Shown in pieces: positions 16,649-24,894 of a DNA stretch of 64,000 nt (within the stretch, counting starts at the first letter, position 1; every line of letters begins with the position of its first letter). Source of the DNA: Mycobacterium sp. Aquia_216 (lineage in GTDB: Bacteria; Actinomycetota; Actinomycetes; Mycobacteriales; Mycobacteriaceae); contig NZ_CP113529.1 in assembly GCF_026723865.1 (NCBI RefSeq), positions 5,766,001 through 5,830,000 on the forward strand. Reading direction: 5' to 3'. The position numbers and the translations under genes were made by a program. The notes beneath the pieces were generated by a model. The model saw only the letters and a list, made by a program, of their open reading frames with translations, was not told the DNA's origin and searched no databases.

Positions 16649-16819
16649 TCAGTGGTTGCCACCTGGGGAATCATCTTCGCCCCGAAAGAACTTGGTGATC
16701 CGTCCAACGACTCGGCCCAAGGGGCTTCCGGCTCGCTGGGCTTCCTTGATCCGGTCGTGGGTTTGCTTTCCTTCTTTGGCGTAATCGTTGACGGTTTCGT
16801 CGCCTTCTTCTGCGCGCAT
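16649..16819 (-). CDS. Small charged hypothetical protein (56 aa)
   Basis: Short hydrophilic protein with strongly coding-like composition: an acidic helical first half (AEEGDETVNDYAKEGKQTHDRIKEA) and a basic/hydrophobic patch GRVVGRITKFFRG. ATG 16819 is chosen because GGAGG lies 5 bp upstream; an ATG four codons earlier overlaps that site. No signal or membrane segment is present. A SigF-like promoter is visible about 150 bp upstream on this strand. Function unknown; CsbD-like or other stress proteins have similar size and charge, but no family match is claimed. Confidence 0.5.
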   Translation of the reverse strand: MRAEEGDETVNDYAKEGKQTHDRIKEAQRAGSPLGRVVGRITKFFRGEDDSPGGNH

Positions 16820-17160
16820 GCGTACCTCCATTTAGTGGCGAGCCGCGTCGTGTGTCGACGCGTGACGATCGGGCCGATCTGTCGAGCCAGTCGCGAACGC
16901 GGTGCCGGCGTGAGCCGGTCCGGCATTGCGCCGAGTTTTCACACCCCTGATCGGTTCAACGTTGTCTACCCGCCGGGACGGTGTATCAAAACGGCGCGCT
17001 TTCGCCGTGCCGCCGTTCGCCTCGGCAAATTCGGCGAGCGGGCAGACCCGTTGGCCGTGGCGGTCTTCATCGCTTGCTCACCCGCCCCGAAAACAGCTCC
17101 ACCGCAAGAAGTTTCATCGCCAACAAGACGCTGGCGAACCTGACGGAAGGTCCGGAATGC
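16820..17160 (-). other. 341-bp intergenic region with a SigF-like promoter
   Basis: No gene is visible. On the minus strand GTTT (16989-16992), a 17-bp spacer and GGGTAG (16966-16971) resemble a SigF promoter that could transcribe the small gene ending at 16649, with a long leader. Weak evidence. Confidence 0.3.
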
Positions 17161-18312
17161 TCAGGATACGTGCCCCTTGCTGGCCTTGATCGGTGCGCTG
17201 CTGGGCGGCAGGTTGAGCAGACTGCCTCCCAGGCTGCCCCGCGTGGTGCGGACGGCCACCAATAACCAGGTGAACAGCAGGCCGGCGTAGGCGATGGCCG
17301 CGGCCACCCTGAAAGCGGGCAGGTGGGTGTGGACGGCAAGTTGCGAAGTGCCGGTCACGAAGGTGCCGACCGGGAACGTCAGGCTCCACCACGTCAAGGC
17401 GAACGGCATCCCATGTCGCAACGTACGCACGGTGAGCGCGGCGGCCAGCGCGATCCACAACACGGCGAAGCCCCACACCGGAACTCCGTACAGAATGGCG
17501 AACGCATTCATGTCCTCGGCCACGTCATGGTCGATGGACCCGTGCAACGCTGCCGTCCCGAGAAGTCCTGCGGCCGTGATCGATTGGCCAAGCGGACCCA
17601 ACACGATCCACAGCGTCGGCACCCGTGCGGTGCCCGAGGTGCCGTACAGCACCAGTCGGCTCCAGATCATCGCGACGATGTTCAACGAGGCCAGCAACGA
17701 CAACCCGAACATCGCATAGCAGCCGTAAAGCATGGTCTGACGGCCGGAGCCCGCGGCGATGTGCGGCAGCAGCAGCGCCCCCGTCGCCGCGGTCACCATC
17801 GGCGGAACGACGGGCATCAGCCAGCCGCCGAAGGCCGCGTCGGGTTCGACGTCGTGCTGGGTGAACATCAGAAACGGAATGGTGACCGCGGTGAACACCC
17901 CGCCGAGGGTCCCCGCGGTCCACAGCACCCAGTCCAGGTCGACGGCAATACGCTCGCCGATCAGATCCCTGCCAACCACTATGGCTCCGCCGCCGACGGT
18001 CATCAGCGCCATCGGCGCGGCCCCGTAGAAATGGGCCATCTGTGGATTGCGTGCATGCCCGCGCGCCACCGTCGGGTGGAGTAGCCAGTGACCGCCAACC
18101 AGTACGATCAGGACCGCCAACAGCACGGCGGCGATCACCCACACCACTCCCGCAAAAGCGCGCAACCCCACCACGTGCAACGGCAAGGTGGCCCCGCCGA
18201 TAGCAACGATTCCCGTTCCCATTACCGACGCAAACCAGTTGGGCCCGACGTTGCCGAGCACCTCGACCCGAGTGCGCGACGGCCGCGGGTTGTCGGAGGT
18301 TGCACGCGTCAT
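17161..18312 (-). CDS. TDT-family transporter (383 aa)
   Basis: Polytopic inner-membrane protein of the tellurite-resistance/dicarboxylate transporter (TDT, TehA/SLAC1-like) family. About ten hydrophobic helices run through the length. The N-terminal signature NWFASVMGTGIVAIG is characteristic of the family, as are the conserved Pro-containing helices (MPVVPPMVTAATGA) and the later SITAAGLLG and TWWSLTFPVGTF segments. Family members move C4-dicarboxylates, sulfite or anions; which applies here cannot be told. The cytosolic C-terminal tail is short and basic. No co-transcribed partner is evident. Confidence 0.85.
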   Translation of the reverse strand: MTRATSDNPRPSRTRVEVLGNVGPNWFASVMGTGIVAIGGATLPLHVVGLRAFAGVVWVIAAVLLAVLIVLVGGHWLLHPTVARGHARNPQMAHFYGAAPMALMTVGGGAIVVGRDLIGERIAVDLDWVLWTAGTLGGVFTAVTIPFLMFTQHDVEPDAAFGGWLMPVVPPMVTAATGALLLPHIAAGSGRQTMLYGCYAMFGLSLLASLNIVAMIWSRLVLYGTSGTARVPTLWIVLGPLGQSITAAGLLGTAALHGSIDHDVAEDMNAFAILYGVPVWGFAVLWIALAAALTVRTLRHGMPFALTWWSLTFPVGTFVTGTSQLAVHTHLPAFRVAAAIAYAGLLFTWLLVAVRTTRGSLGGSLLNLPPSSAPIKASKGHVS

Positions 18313-18368
18313 AGCTGTGAGACCCTACTTCCCCGGGATTACTCGACGTTGCGCTTACACTCCATCGC

Positions 18369-18641
18369 GTGACGTATTCCGTGCAAACGAGGCACATCGT
18401 GAACAAAGTTCCAGTCTTGGTCGCGATCATCGTCATGCTGGCAATCGCTGTACTCGCGCTGCCAACCAAGCAACGATGCGGCGCCCCGGGCCTCACCTGT
18501 GCCACGACATTGGATAAGCAAGGCTACGTTCACTATTACTACGAGGTTGAACCGCTCGGCATATACCTCGCAGAAATCGTCAGCGGTTCGAATATTCGGC
18601 TCTTCTACCAATCGGGTGAAGATCTCGAAAAGGTGCGCTAA
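18369..18641 (+). CDS. Small membrane-anchored hypothetical protein (90 aa)
   Basis: GTG start at 18369. One hydrophobic N-terminal segment (about 14-31: VPVLVAIIVMLAIAVLAL) reads as an uncleaved anchor or a signal peptide. A short domain with two cysteines (RCGAPGLTC) and a YVHYYYEVEPLG segment follows. Cys pairing outside the membrane is plausible. No family recognised. It is divergent from the TDT transporter with 56 bp between the starts. Confidence 0.55.
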   Translation: MTYSVQTRHIVNKVPVLVAIIVMLAIAVLALPTKQRCGAPGLTCATTLDKQGYVHYYYEVEPLGIYLAEIVSGSNIRLFYQSGEDLEKVR

Positions 18642-18788
18642 TTGTTCGGCCGCAACAGCTTTCGTTAACCGTGGCAGATTTGCAATGCCTAAGTCACCGG
18701 CTCGCTGGGCGGCGCGCCCCGCCGAGATGGATTCACGGAGTCTTTCTCGATCCCGAATTTCGTTGGATTCACCGTCATCTCGACGATG

Positions 18789-19276
18789 TCAGGTGCCGTC
18801 CGTCTGCGGGTCCGTCCGGGTGTCGGCGCCGGCGCTTCGGGTGTTGCGGAGCGCCGAGTCGCCGCTGCCCGGCTGTTGGTTCAGCACGGCGAACGGCGTG
18901 CCGTCGTCGGCGAGACTGTAAATCACTTGGTCGCTGGGCGACGGAGGTAGGGATTGGGCGAAGTGCACCGCAATCCACAAGACGTTGGCCCGGGGATGGG
19001 TGACACCGAACCAGGCCACGGTGACCCCGGCGGCGGGTTGGGCGTCGACTGCGCCTGGCAAACAAGTCGGGCCGGCAGATGTGACCAATCGTCGCGCGTC
19101 GGCCGTACCCGGTTATAAAGCCCGACGACCACCACGGCCGCCAACAAGGGGAGCGGAATTACCGTCCGCAGACCTGGTGCGATCGTCTGCCATACCTACC
19201 GTAAGCCGTGCTCAGGCGCCCGCTGATCGGCATTGTCTCCGCCCGGTGACGAATCGGGATCGATCTCGTCGGCCAT
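18789..19276 (-). pseudogene. Decayed membrane/exported protein gene (nonsense plus frameshift)
   Basis: An ideal ribosome binding site (AGGAGGAG) precedes ATG 19276. The frame reads MADEIDPDSSPGGDNADQ... for 26 codons and then hits TAG at 19196-19198. The same frame continues past the stop into a clear transmembrane segment (TVIPLPLLAAVVVVGLYNRV). Near 19055-19070 the coding signal shifts frame and continues as LPGAVDAQPAAGVTVAWFGV ... DQVIYSLADDGTPFAVLNQQ to a stop at 18789. Together this is a type II membrane protein of about 160 residues disrupted twice. A sequencing error could explain one lesion, less easily both. Confidence 0.6.
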
Positions 19277-19541
19277 GTTCTCCTCCTGAGACCTGCCCGC
19301 GACGCTTCCGGACCCCGAACTCGGCGCCATTTGGCCAAAACATGCTGGTAGCGGAAAGATTGCGGTCGGCGATTCGGGCGATTCCCGAGGGTGAGGAGGG
19401 CCACCGTGACGTATCCCGGGTCGGCGTGCTGGGGGGCTTCACAGCAAGCTACCGCATACTTGACCGCATGCTTTTCGCGTCATCACCGCAAACCGCCGAG
19501 GCGGTGTCGAGTGGTGCGCGACTGAAGGGTCGAGGTTTCTG

Positions 19542-21119
19542 ATGGCACGCTCCGGCGGCGCGCATCGCCGTCATCGAGCGGTTCGCCCACCGTCGCCGCT
19601 CCGCCGAGGGGTGACGCGGGCGTTCATGACCCTGGTGTCCACGGCCGCGGTGCTGATGACCGGGGCGGGCTACTACGTGGCGCACGGCGCGCTGGGCGGC
19701 ATCACCGTCTCGCAAGCCCTGAGCCCCGATGATCCGCGATCCAGTGGCGACAACATGAACATCCTGCTGATCGGCCTGGACTCACGAAAAGACCAGGAGG
19801 GCAACGACCTTCCCAATTCGATTCTGAAGCAGCTGCACGCGGGCGACTCCGATGACGGCGGGTACAACACCAACACGCTGATACTCGTGCACGTCGGGGC
19901 GGACAACAAAGTGGTCGCCTTCTCAATCCCCCGCGACGACTGGGTGCCGTTCACCGGCGTGCCGGGATACAACCACATCAAGATCAAGGAGGCGTACGGG
20001 CTGACCAAGCAATACGTCGCCCAAAAGCTCGTCAACCAGGGCGTGAGCAGCCAAAAAGAACTCGAGACAAAAGGCCGCGAAGCCGCCCGGGCCGCGACCT
20101 TGCGCGCGGTGCGCAGCCTGACCGGGGTACCGATCGACTACTTCGCCGAGGTCAATCTGGCCGGCTTTTACGATCTCGCGCAGAGCCTGGGCGGGGTCAA
20201 CGTGTGCCTCAATCACGCCGTCTACGACTCCTATTCCGGCGCCGATTTCCCCGCCGGGCCGCAGCGCCTGGACGCCTCGGAGGCGCTGGCCTTCGTCCGG
20301 CAACGTCACGGCCTCGACAACGGCGACCTGGACCGCACCCATCGCCAACAAGCCTTCATTTCGTCGGTCATGCGGGAGCTACAGGATTCGGGCACCTTCA
20401 CCAATCTGGACAAGATGAAGAGCCTGATGGCGGTGGCTCGCAAAGACGTCGTGCTGTCGGCCGGCTGGAACGAGGACATGTTCCGCCGAATGGGTGAGAT
20501 CGCCGGCAGCGCGACGGCAAATCAGGTCGAATTCCGGACGCTGCCGGTGGTCCGCTACGACAACATCAACGGCCAAGACGTCAACATCATCGACCCGGCC
20601 GCGATCAAGGCCGAGGTGGCGTCGGCGATCGGCGTCGACTCCTCGACAAGCTCGTCGCCGACGACGGCCGCCAAACCGAATCCGTCCACTGCCGTCGACG
20701 TGGTCAACGCCGGCAGCATGAGCGGCCTTGCCAGCCAGGTGTCTCGCGCGCTGAAAAAGTATGGCTACACCTCGGTTCAGGCGCGTGACCGCGACTCCGG
20801 CGACCCGAGCACCAGCACCATCCAGTACGGCGTGGGCGCCGAAACCGACGCCCGCAACATCGCTGGCCTGCTCGGCATGGACACGCCAAACCAGCCTGAT
20901 TCCAGCATGCAGCCCGGACACATCCGCGTGACCGTCGATAACAACTACGCGATGCCGACGCTGGACGAATCCATCGACGATTCCTCCTCGTCGTCGTCCA
21001 GCACGACGACGTCGAGCAAGAGCAGCAGTTATCCGGGTTCCGGCTACGGCACCAGCACCGACCCGACACCCGATCAGGGCAAGCCGATCGACGGCGGCGG
21101 GGTGCCGTGCGTTAACTAG
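19542..21119 (+). CDS. cpsA: CpsA, LytR-CpsA-Psr phosphotransferase (525 aa)
   Basis: Membrane-anchored LCP protein, orthologous by position and architecture to Rv3484. LCP enzymes attach polymers such as arabinogalactan to peptidoglycan. A basic N-terminus and one transmembrane helix (about 28-50) are followed by the LCP domain (about 72-290), with NILLIGLDSR, SIPRDDWV and AFVRQRHGLDNGDLDRTHRQQ carrying the conserved Asp/Arg residues for pyrophosphate-lipid binding. A LytR_C domain follows (about 378-470), then a Ser/Thr-rich tail ending in PCVN. It converges on the SDR gene 14 bp downstream. Confidence 0.9.
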   Translation: MARSGGAHRRHRAVRPPSPLRRGVTRAFMTLVSTAAVLMTGAGYYVAHGALGGITVSQALSPDDPRSSGDNMNILLIGLDSRKDQEGNDLPNSILKQLHAGDSDDGGYNTNTLILVHVGADNKVVAFSIPRDDWVPFTGVPGYNHIKIKEAYGLTKQYVAQKLVNQGVSSQKELETKGREAARAATLRAVRSLTGVPIDYFAEVNLAGFYDLAQSLGGVNVCLNHAVYDSYSGADFPAGPQRLDASEALAFVRQRHGLDNGDLDRTHRQQAFISSVMRELQDSGTFTNLDKMKSLMAVARKDVVLSAGWNEDMFRRMGEIAGSATANQVEFRTLPVVRYDNINGQDVNIIDPAAIKAEVASAIGVDSSTSSSPTTAAKPNPSTAVDVVNAGSMSGLASQVSRALKKYGYTSVQARDRDSGDPSTSTIQYGVGAETDARNIAGLLGMDTPNQPDSSMQPGHIRVTVDNNYAMPTLDESIDDSSSSSSSTTTSSKSSSYPGSGYGTSTDPTPDQGKPIDGGGVPCVN

Positions 21120-21133
21120 CGGCCAGGCACGTC

Positions 21134-21925
21134 TCAGGCGTGCGTGCCGCCGTCCATCCGAATTTCGGTGCCGGTGATCCAGGCGCCGTCGTCGGACACC
21201 AGCATGGCGATCACACCGGCGACCGCATTGGGTTCGGCCATCCCCGCCCCGCTGGATTCCGTTGTGGTGGGCAGGATCGGCATCAGCCGCGGAAACAGCG
21301 ACCAGTCCGCGTCTTTCGGGATGTATCCGCCGGTGGCATCGGTGATCCCGGACTTGATGCTGCCCGGTGCGACGCACGCCGCGCGCAGACCGTCCTTGGC
21401 ATATTCCAGCGCCAAGGAGTGGGTGAACGCCTGGATTCCACCCTTGCTCGCGGCGTAGGCGGCCATGTACGGGTGGGCAAACGACGCCGACGTCGAGCTG
21501 AAGTTCACGATCGCGCTGCGCGGATTCGCCAGCAGCGCCGGCAGCGCTTCCCGTACTACCAGAAAAGTACCGGTCAGGTTGACGTTGATGATCTGATTCC
21601 ACTGGTCGAGGCTGGTTTGGTGGGTATGCCAGGCACGCAAAATCCCGGCCGCGTTGACCAGCGAATCCAGGCCACCGAGCTTCTCGACGGCCGAACTGAC
21701 ACCGTCGATCACCGAATCCTCGCTGCCGACGTCGATCGGCGTCGTGGTGAGCCGCTGCGCCGTCGCTTCCTCCTCGGCACGGGCCTGGGTGGCGCTCAGA
21801 CCATCGGCCGAGATATCGGCGGCCACCACGCTGGCGCCTTCGCCCAGCAACCGCAACGCGGTCGCCCGGCCGATCCCCGAAGCGCCGCCCGTCACCAGGA
21901 TCCGCTGGCCGTCAAGTCTTTTCAT
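21134..21925 (-). CDS. SDR oxidoreductase, Rv3485c-like (263 aa)
   Basis: Classical SDR. TGGASGIG occurs near residues 11-18, followed by the NAD-preferring Asp of VAADIS, SLVNAAGI in place of NNAG, a catalytic Ser in NFSSTSAS, and YAASK with Tyr/Lys. The C-terminus is RMDGGTHA. ATG 21925 overlaps the stop of the upstream SDR by 4 bp, so the two are translationally coupled. The pair lies behind a KstR-type box, which places it in the sterol regulon by inference and suggests oxidation of a hydroxyacyl-CoA or hydroxysteroid. The position next to cpsA matches M. tuberculosis Rv3485c. Confidence 0.85.
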   Translation of the reverse strand: MKRLDGQRILVTGGASGIGRATALRLLGEGASVVAADISADGLSATQARAEEEATAQRLTTTPIDVGSEDSVIDGVSSAVEKLGGLDSLVNAAGILRAWHTHQTSLDQWNQIINVNLTGTFLVVREALPALLANPRSAIVNFSSTSASFAHPYMAAYAASKGGIQAFTHSLALEYAKDGLRAACVAPGSIKSGITDATGGYIPKDADWSLFPRLMPILPTTTESSGAGMAEPNAVAGVIAMLVSDDGAWITGTEIRMDGGTHA

Positions 21926-22776
21926 GGTTTGGCGACCACTCCGCGCAGCGCGTCGGCGCCGAACATCTGCACCATCATGGATGAGTAGTCCGGGCCCCGG
22001 CGCAGGATGTGACCGCCGTCGACGTTGATGCACTGCCCGGTAATCCACTGCGCCGCGTCACTGAGCAGGAACATGGCCAGGTTGGCGACGTCCTCGACCT
22101 CACCCACACGCGGCAGCGGGGTGCAGAGAGCGTAGTCGGCGCTGATCTCCGGCGACTGAATGACGCTTGCATCAACAAGATCGGTGCGAATCAGCCCCGG
22201 TCGGACGCTGTTGACCCGCACCCACGACGGCCCGAGTTCGTCGGCGGCCAGCATCATCATGTGATCGATGGCCGATTTGGTGACGCCGTAGGGCCCGAAC
22301 CAGCGGTGCGTGTTGCTGGCCGCGATCGAGGAGATCCCCACGAACGAGCCGCCACCGCCGCGCACCAGTTCACGCCCGACGTGCTTGAGCACGTACATGG
22401 TGCCGTTGATGTTGAGGTCGACGGTGTTTCGCCACGCCTCCGAGTCGGTGTGGGTGATCGGTCCGACGGTCAGCGAGCCGCCCGCGCAGTGCACCGCACC
22501 ATCCAGCTTGCCGTGCCACGCCGTTGCGGCGTCGACAGCACGGGTGACCTCGTCCTCATTGGTGACGTCGGCGGGCTCGTAGCGGATCGCGCCGCCGTTA
22601 CCGGCGCTGTCGGCGAGCGCCCGGACCTCCTCGACGGCGCCCGCCAGGCGGTCGGCGTTGCGCCCGACGATCATGACCGAGGCCCCGGCCACAACCAGCC
22701 CCGCGGCCACGCCCTTGCCGATTCCACTGCCGCCACCGGTGATCAAATACGTCCGGTCTTCGAAAGATAGCTGCAC
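21922..22776 (-). CDS. SDR family oxidoreductase (284 aa)
   Basis: SDR with TGGGSGIG (about 13-20), an Arg in VGRNADR suggesting NADP(H), HCAGG in the NNAG position, catalytic Ser in GISSIAAS, and a YGVTK Tyr/Lys pair. The layout (SMVMQMFGADAL-type tail) resembles mycobacterial SDRs near sterol genes and 2,4-dienoyl-CoA reductase-like SDRs. GTG 22776 fits the family N-terminus; an in-frame start at 22791 would sit almost on the KstR box (22794-22807). First gene of a two-SDR unit. Confidence 0.83.
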   Translation of the reverse strand: MQLSFEDRTYLITGGGSGIGKGVAAGLVVAGASVMIVGRNADRLAGAVEEVRALADSAGNGGAIRYEPADVTNEDEVTRAVDAATAWHGKLDGAVHCAGGSLTVGPITHTDSEAWRNTVDLNINGTMYVLKHVGRELVRGGGGSFVGISSIAASNTHRWFGPYGVTKSAIDHMMMLAADELGPSWVRVNSVRPGLIRTDLVDASVIQSPEISADYALCTPLPRVGEVEDVANLAMFLLSDAAQWITGQCINVDGGHILRRGPDYSSMMVQMFGADALRGVVAKP

Positions 22777-22793
22777 GCGAGGCCCTCTCAAAC

Positions 22794-22807
22794 TGGAACA
22801 GGTTCTA
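22794..22807 (-). promoter_or_regulatory. KstR box, TGGAACAGGTTCTA
   Basis: Exact match to TnnAACnnGTTnnA, the operator of the TetR-type sterol repressor KstR, 17 bp upstream of the SDR start at 22776. It shares a half-site with the palindrome at 22801-22818. Confidence 0.75.
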
Positions 22808-22818
22808 GCTATAGAACC
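22801..22818. promoter_or_regulatory. Perfect inverted repeat overlapping the KstR box
   Basis: GGTTCTAGCTATAGAACC has 7-bp arms around GCTA. The left arm is the right half of the KstR box, giving three alternating GAAC/GTTC half-sites in 25 bp. It could be a second, wider-spaced regulator site. Confidence 0.45.
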
Positions 22819-22894
22819 ATGTGACCCCCGCCACGATCATCGCTGCCCCCGCCGAATTGGCCTTGCTCGGAAGCGGGCGATCGAGCGGCCGGTG

Positions 22895-23830
22895 CTACGG
22901 CGTATCGCGGCGAGCCACCTTGGTCGGCTTCGCGTTGCGCCAGTCCTCGACATGCGGCGGCTGGCCGACCGGCCACCTGTTCTCGTTGAACGCCGCCCAG
23001 TGCGCATGCCCCAACAGATGAACGTGGAACGCGTGCCGAAGCGCCTCGGTGTAACCCATCGCGTCGGAGGCGGCGTTGACCGAATCCTTGATCAGCAGCG
23101 ACGCCATGGTCGGTCGCTCGGCGATGCGCCGCGCGAATTCCAGTGTCTTTTGCTCTAATTCGTCGAGCGGGAAAACCTTGGACACCATGCCCAGCCGGTA
23201 CGCCTCGTCAGCGTCCACCGAATCACCGGTCAACAAAAGCTCTTTGGCCTTGCGTGGCCCGAATTCCCAAGGGTGAGCGTAGTATTCGACACCCGGCATC
23301 CCCAGCCGGACCGCGACCACGTCGCTGAACTTCGCGTTGTCGGCCGCGACGATCAGATCGCAGGCCCAGATCAACATCAGGCCGGCCGAGATCGCGTTAC
23401 CCTGCACCTGGGCGATCGTGATCTTGCGCAGATCACGCCAGCGACAAGTGTTTTCGAAGAAGTAGTGCCACTCCTGGTGATACAGCTTCTCCATGATCGG
23501 CTCGAGCGTCGCGCCCCGCGAGCGGAAACTCGGATGCTGCCCCGGTCCGGGTGCACGCTCCGCCAGGGCCTGCTCGGAGCCCAGGTCGTGGCCGGCGGAG
23601 AAGTTCTTGCCGCGCGCCGCCAGGATCACCACGCGAACGGTGTCGTCGGCCTCGGCACGACCGAATGCTTCGTCGAGCGCAACCAGCAGCCCGCGACTCT
23701 GCGCGTTGTGGGCGTCGGGGCGGTTAAGCCAAATCCGCGCGATGCGGCCCTCATCGAGGGTTTCATAGGCCACCAGCTCGTTGGCGCTGGCGTTGCCCGC
23801 CGCAGCGTCGGCTTGCTCGGACACTGTCAT
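22895..23830 (-). CDS. Enoyl-CoA hydratase/isomerase family protein (311 aa)
   Basis: Crotonase-fold enzyme, longer than the usual 260 residues because of an insertion after the first oxyanion segment (SAGHDLGSEQALAERAPGPG...). The second oxyanion segment is QGNAISAGLMLIWACDL. An acidic residue in the SDVVAVRLGMPGVEYY region could take part in catalysis. ATG 23830 is chosen over a start three codons upstream. The extended insert and the C-terminal GHAHWAAFNENRWP match a mycobacterial acyl-CoA hydratase subgroup. It lies upstream of the KstR-boxed SDR pair on the same strand but has its own promoter region with an inverted repeat. Confidence 0.82.
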   Translation of the reverse strand: MTVSEQADAAAGNASANELVAYETLDEGRIARIWLNRPDAHNAQSRGLLVALDEAFGRAEADDTVRVVILAARGKNFSAGHDLGSEQALAERAPGPGQHPSFRSRGATLEPIMEKLYHQEWHYFFENTCRWRDLRKITIAQVQGNAISAGLMLIWACDLIVAADNAKFSDVVAVRLGMPGVEYYAHPWEFGPRKAKELLLTGDSVDADEAYRLGMVSKVFPLDELEQKTLEFARRIAERPTMASLLIKDSVNAASDAMGYTEALRHAFHVHLLGHAHWAAFNENRWPVGQPPHVEDWRNAKPTKVARRDTP

Positions 23831-23865
23831 TCCGCCCACCTCGTTCGTCGTTGAATCCGCCTTGT

Positions 23866-23889
23866 TTACACATTACGGCGAGTGTGTAA
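23866..23889. promoter_or_regulatory. Inverted repeat between hydratase and DivIVA-like genes
   Basis: TTACACA and TGTGTAA, perfect 7-bp arms 10 bp apart, 35 bp upstream of the enoyl-CoA hydratase start (23830). The layout suits a TetR- or FadR-class operator; the regulator is not identified and no regulator gene is adjacent. Confidence 0.5.
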
Positions 23890-23919
23890 GCGAAGCCGAG
23901 TTGGGTTGTGCCGGCTGAA

Positions 23920-24894
23920 TTACGGCTGGTCGAGTGCGGCGGCGAGCAGCGCGGCGGCGGATTTGAGCAGGCCCAGCGAGCGGGCAAGTTCCGCGTTCTC
24001 TTGCTTCAATCGATCGAGTTCGGAGGAGCCTTCGGAGGCGACGGCCGCGGTGGCCTCGCTCCGGCGGGTCCGCTCGTGGACGGTTTCGGTCAACGTATTG
24101 CCGAGCGTGTCGGTGACTGCCCGAATCGCCATCCGCTCCATGTCATGTCGCCCATGGACCGCGGCGACAGCCCGCGTCTCCTCGAGGTGCGCGGACCCGT
24201 TGACCGCGGCCGGCCGCGGCACGGCCCTCAACTGCTGGCGCGCCACCTGCCCGGGTGCGGCCTCCGCGCCGGAGGCGACCGCGTGCGGCTGCTCCAGCAG
24301 GTGGTGCAGTTCGGCCTCCTGCTGTTCGAGCTCCGACTCCCGCTCGGCTAGCTGGGATTCCTGCTGCTCTAGCTCGGCTTCGTGCTGGCGAAGATCGGAC
24401 TCCCACTGGTTGAGATCGGCTTCCCGACGGCGCAGCTCGGACTCCCGCTGAGCGAGCTGGGCTTCATGCTGCGCGACTTCAGCCTCGTGCTGGGCGAACT
24501 GGGCCTCACGCTGCGCAACCTGGGCTTCCCGATAGCGAAGCTGGGCGACCTGCTGGGGAAGCGGCGTTCCCCGGTGGGCGAGCTGGCTCTCCTGGTGGCG
24601 GATCTGGTCTTCGTGCTTGCGAATTTCGACTTCGTGCCTGCGGACTTCGGCCTCGTGCTCGTGCAGAATGGCTTCCCGCTGGGCGAGCTCGGCTTCCCGC
24701 TTCTTGAGCCCCCCGTCGCGGTTGCGCAGCTCGGCGTTGCGGTGGCGCAACTCGGCGTCTTCCTCGATGTGGCGAGTCAGCTCTTGCTCGACCAGGTCGA
24801 TGAACAGATCGACTTCCTGCTCGCTGTAGCCACGCTTACCAATGCGCGCCCTGGAGAACGCCACATTGTGAACATCGGCCGGCGTGAGAGCCAT
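23920..24894 (-). CDS. DivIVA-domain coiled-coil protein (324 aa)
   Basis: The N-terminal DivIVA/Wag31-like domain (about 1-45: [37 protein letters not shown]) carries the family [10 protein letters not shown] signature that targets curved membrane or cell poles. Residues about 50-215 are one continuous charged coiled coil made of heptad-like units ([34 protein letters not shown]). The rest is a linker and a shorter C-terminal helix ([19 protein letters not shown]). ATG 24894 begins the DivIVA domain. It differs from Wag31 (Rv2145c) and SepIVA by its Gln/His/Glu-rich repeats. Likely a polar-growth or envelope scaffold (inference). Confidence 0.8.
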   Translation of the reverse strand: MALTPADVHNVAFSRARIGKRGYSEQEVDLFIDLVEQELTRHIEEDAELRHRNAELRNRDGGLKKREAELAQREAILHEHEAEVRRHEVEIRKHEDQIRHQESQLAHRGTPLPQQVAQLRYREAQVAQREAQFAQHEAEVAQHEAQLAQRESELRRREADLNQWESDLRQHEAELEQQESQLAERESELEQQEAELHHLLEQPHAVASGAEAAPGQVARQQLRAVPRPAAVNGSAHLEETRAVAAVHGRHDMERMAIRAVTDTLGNTLTETVHERTRRSEATAAVASEGSSELDRLKQENAELARSLGLLKSAAALLAAALDQP

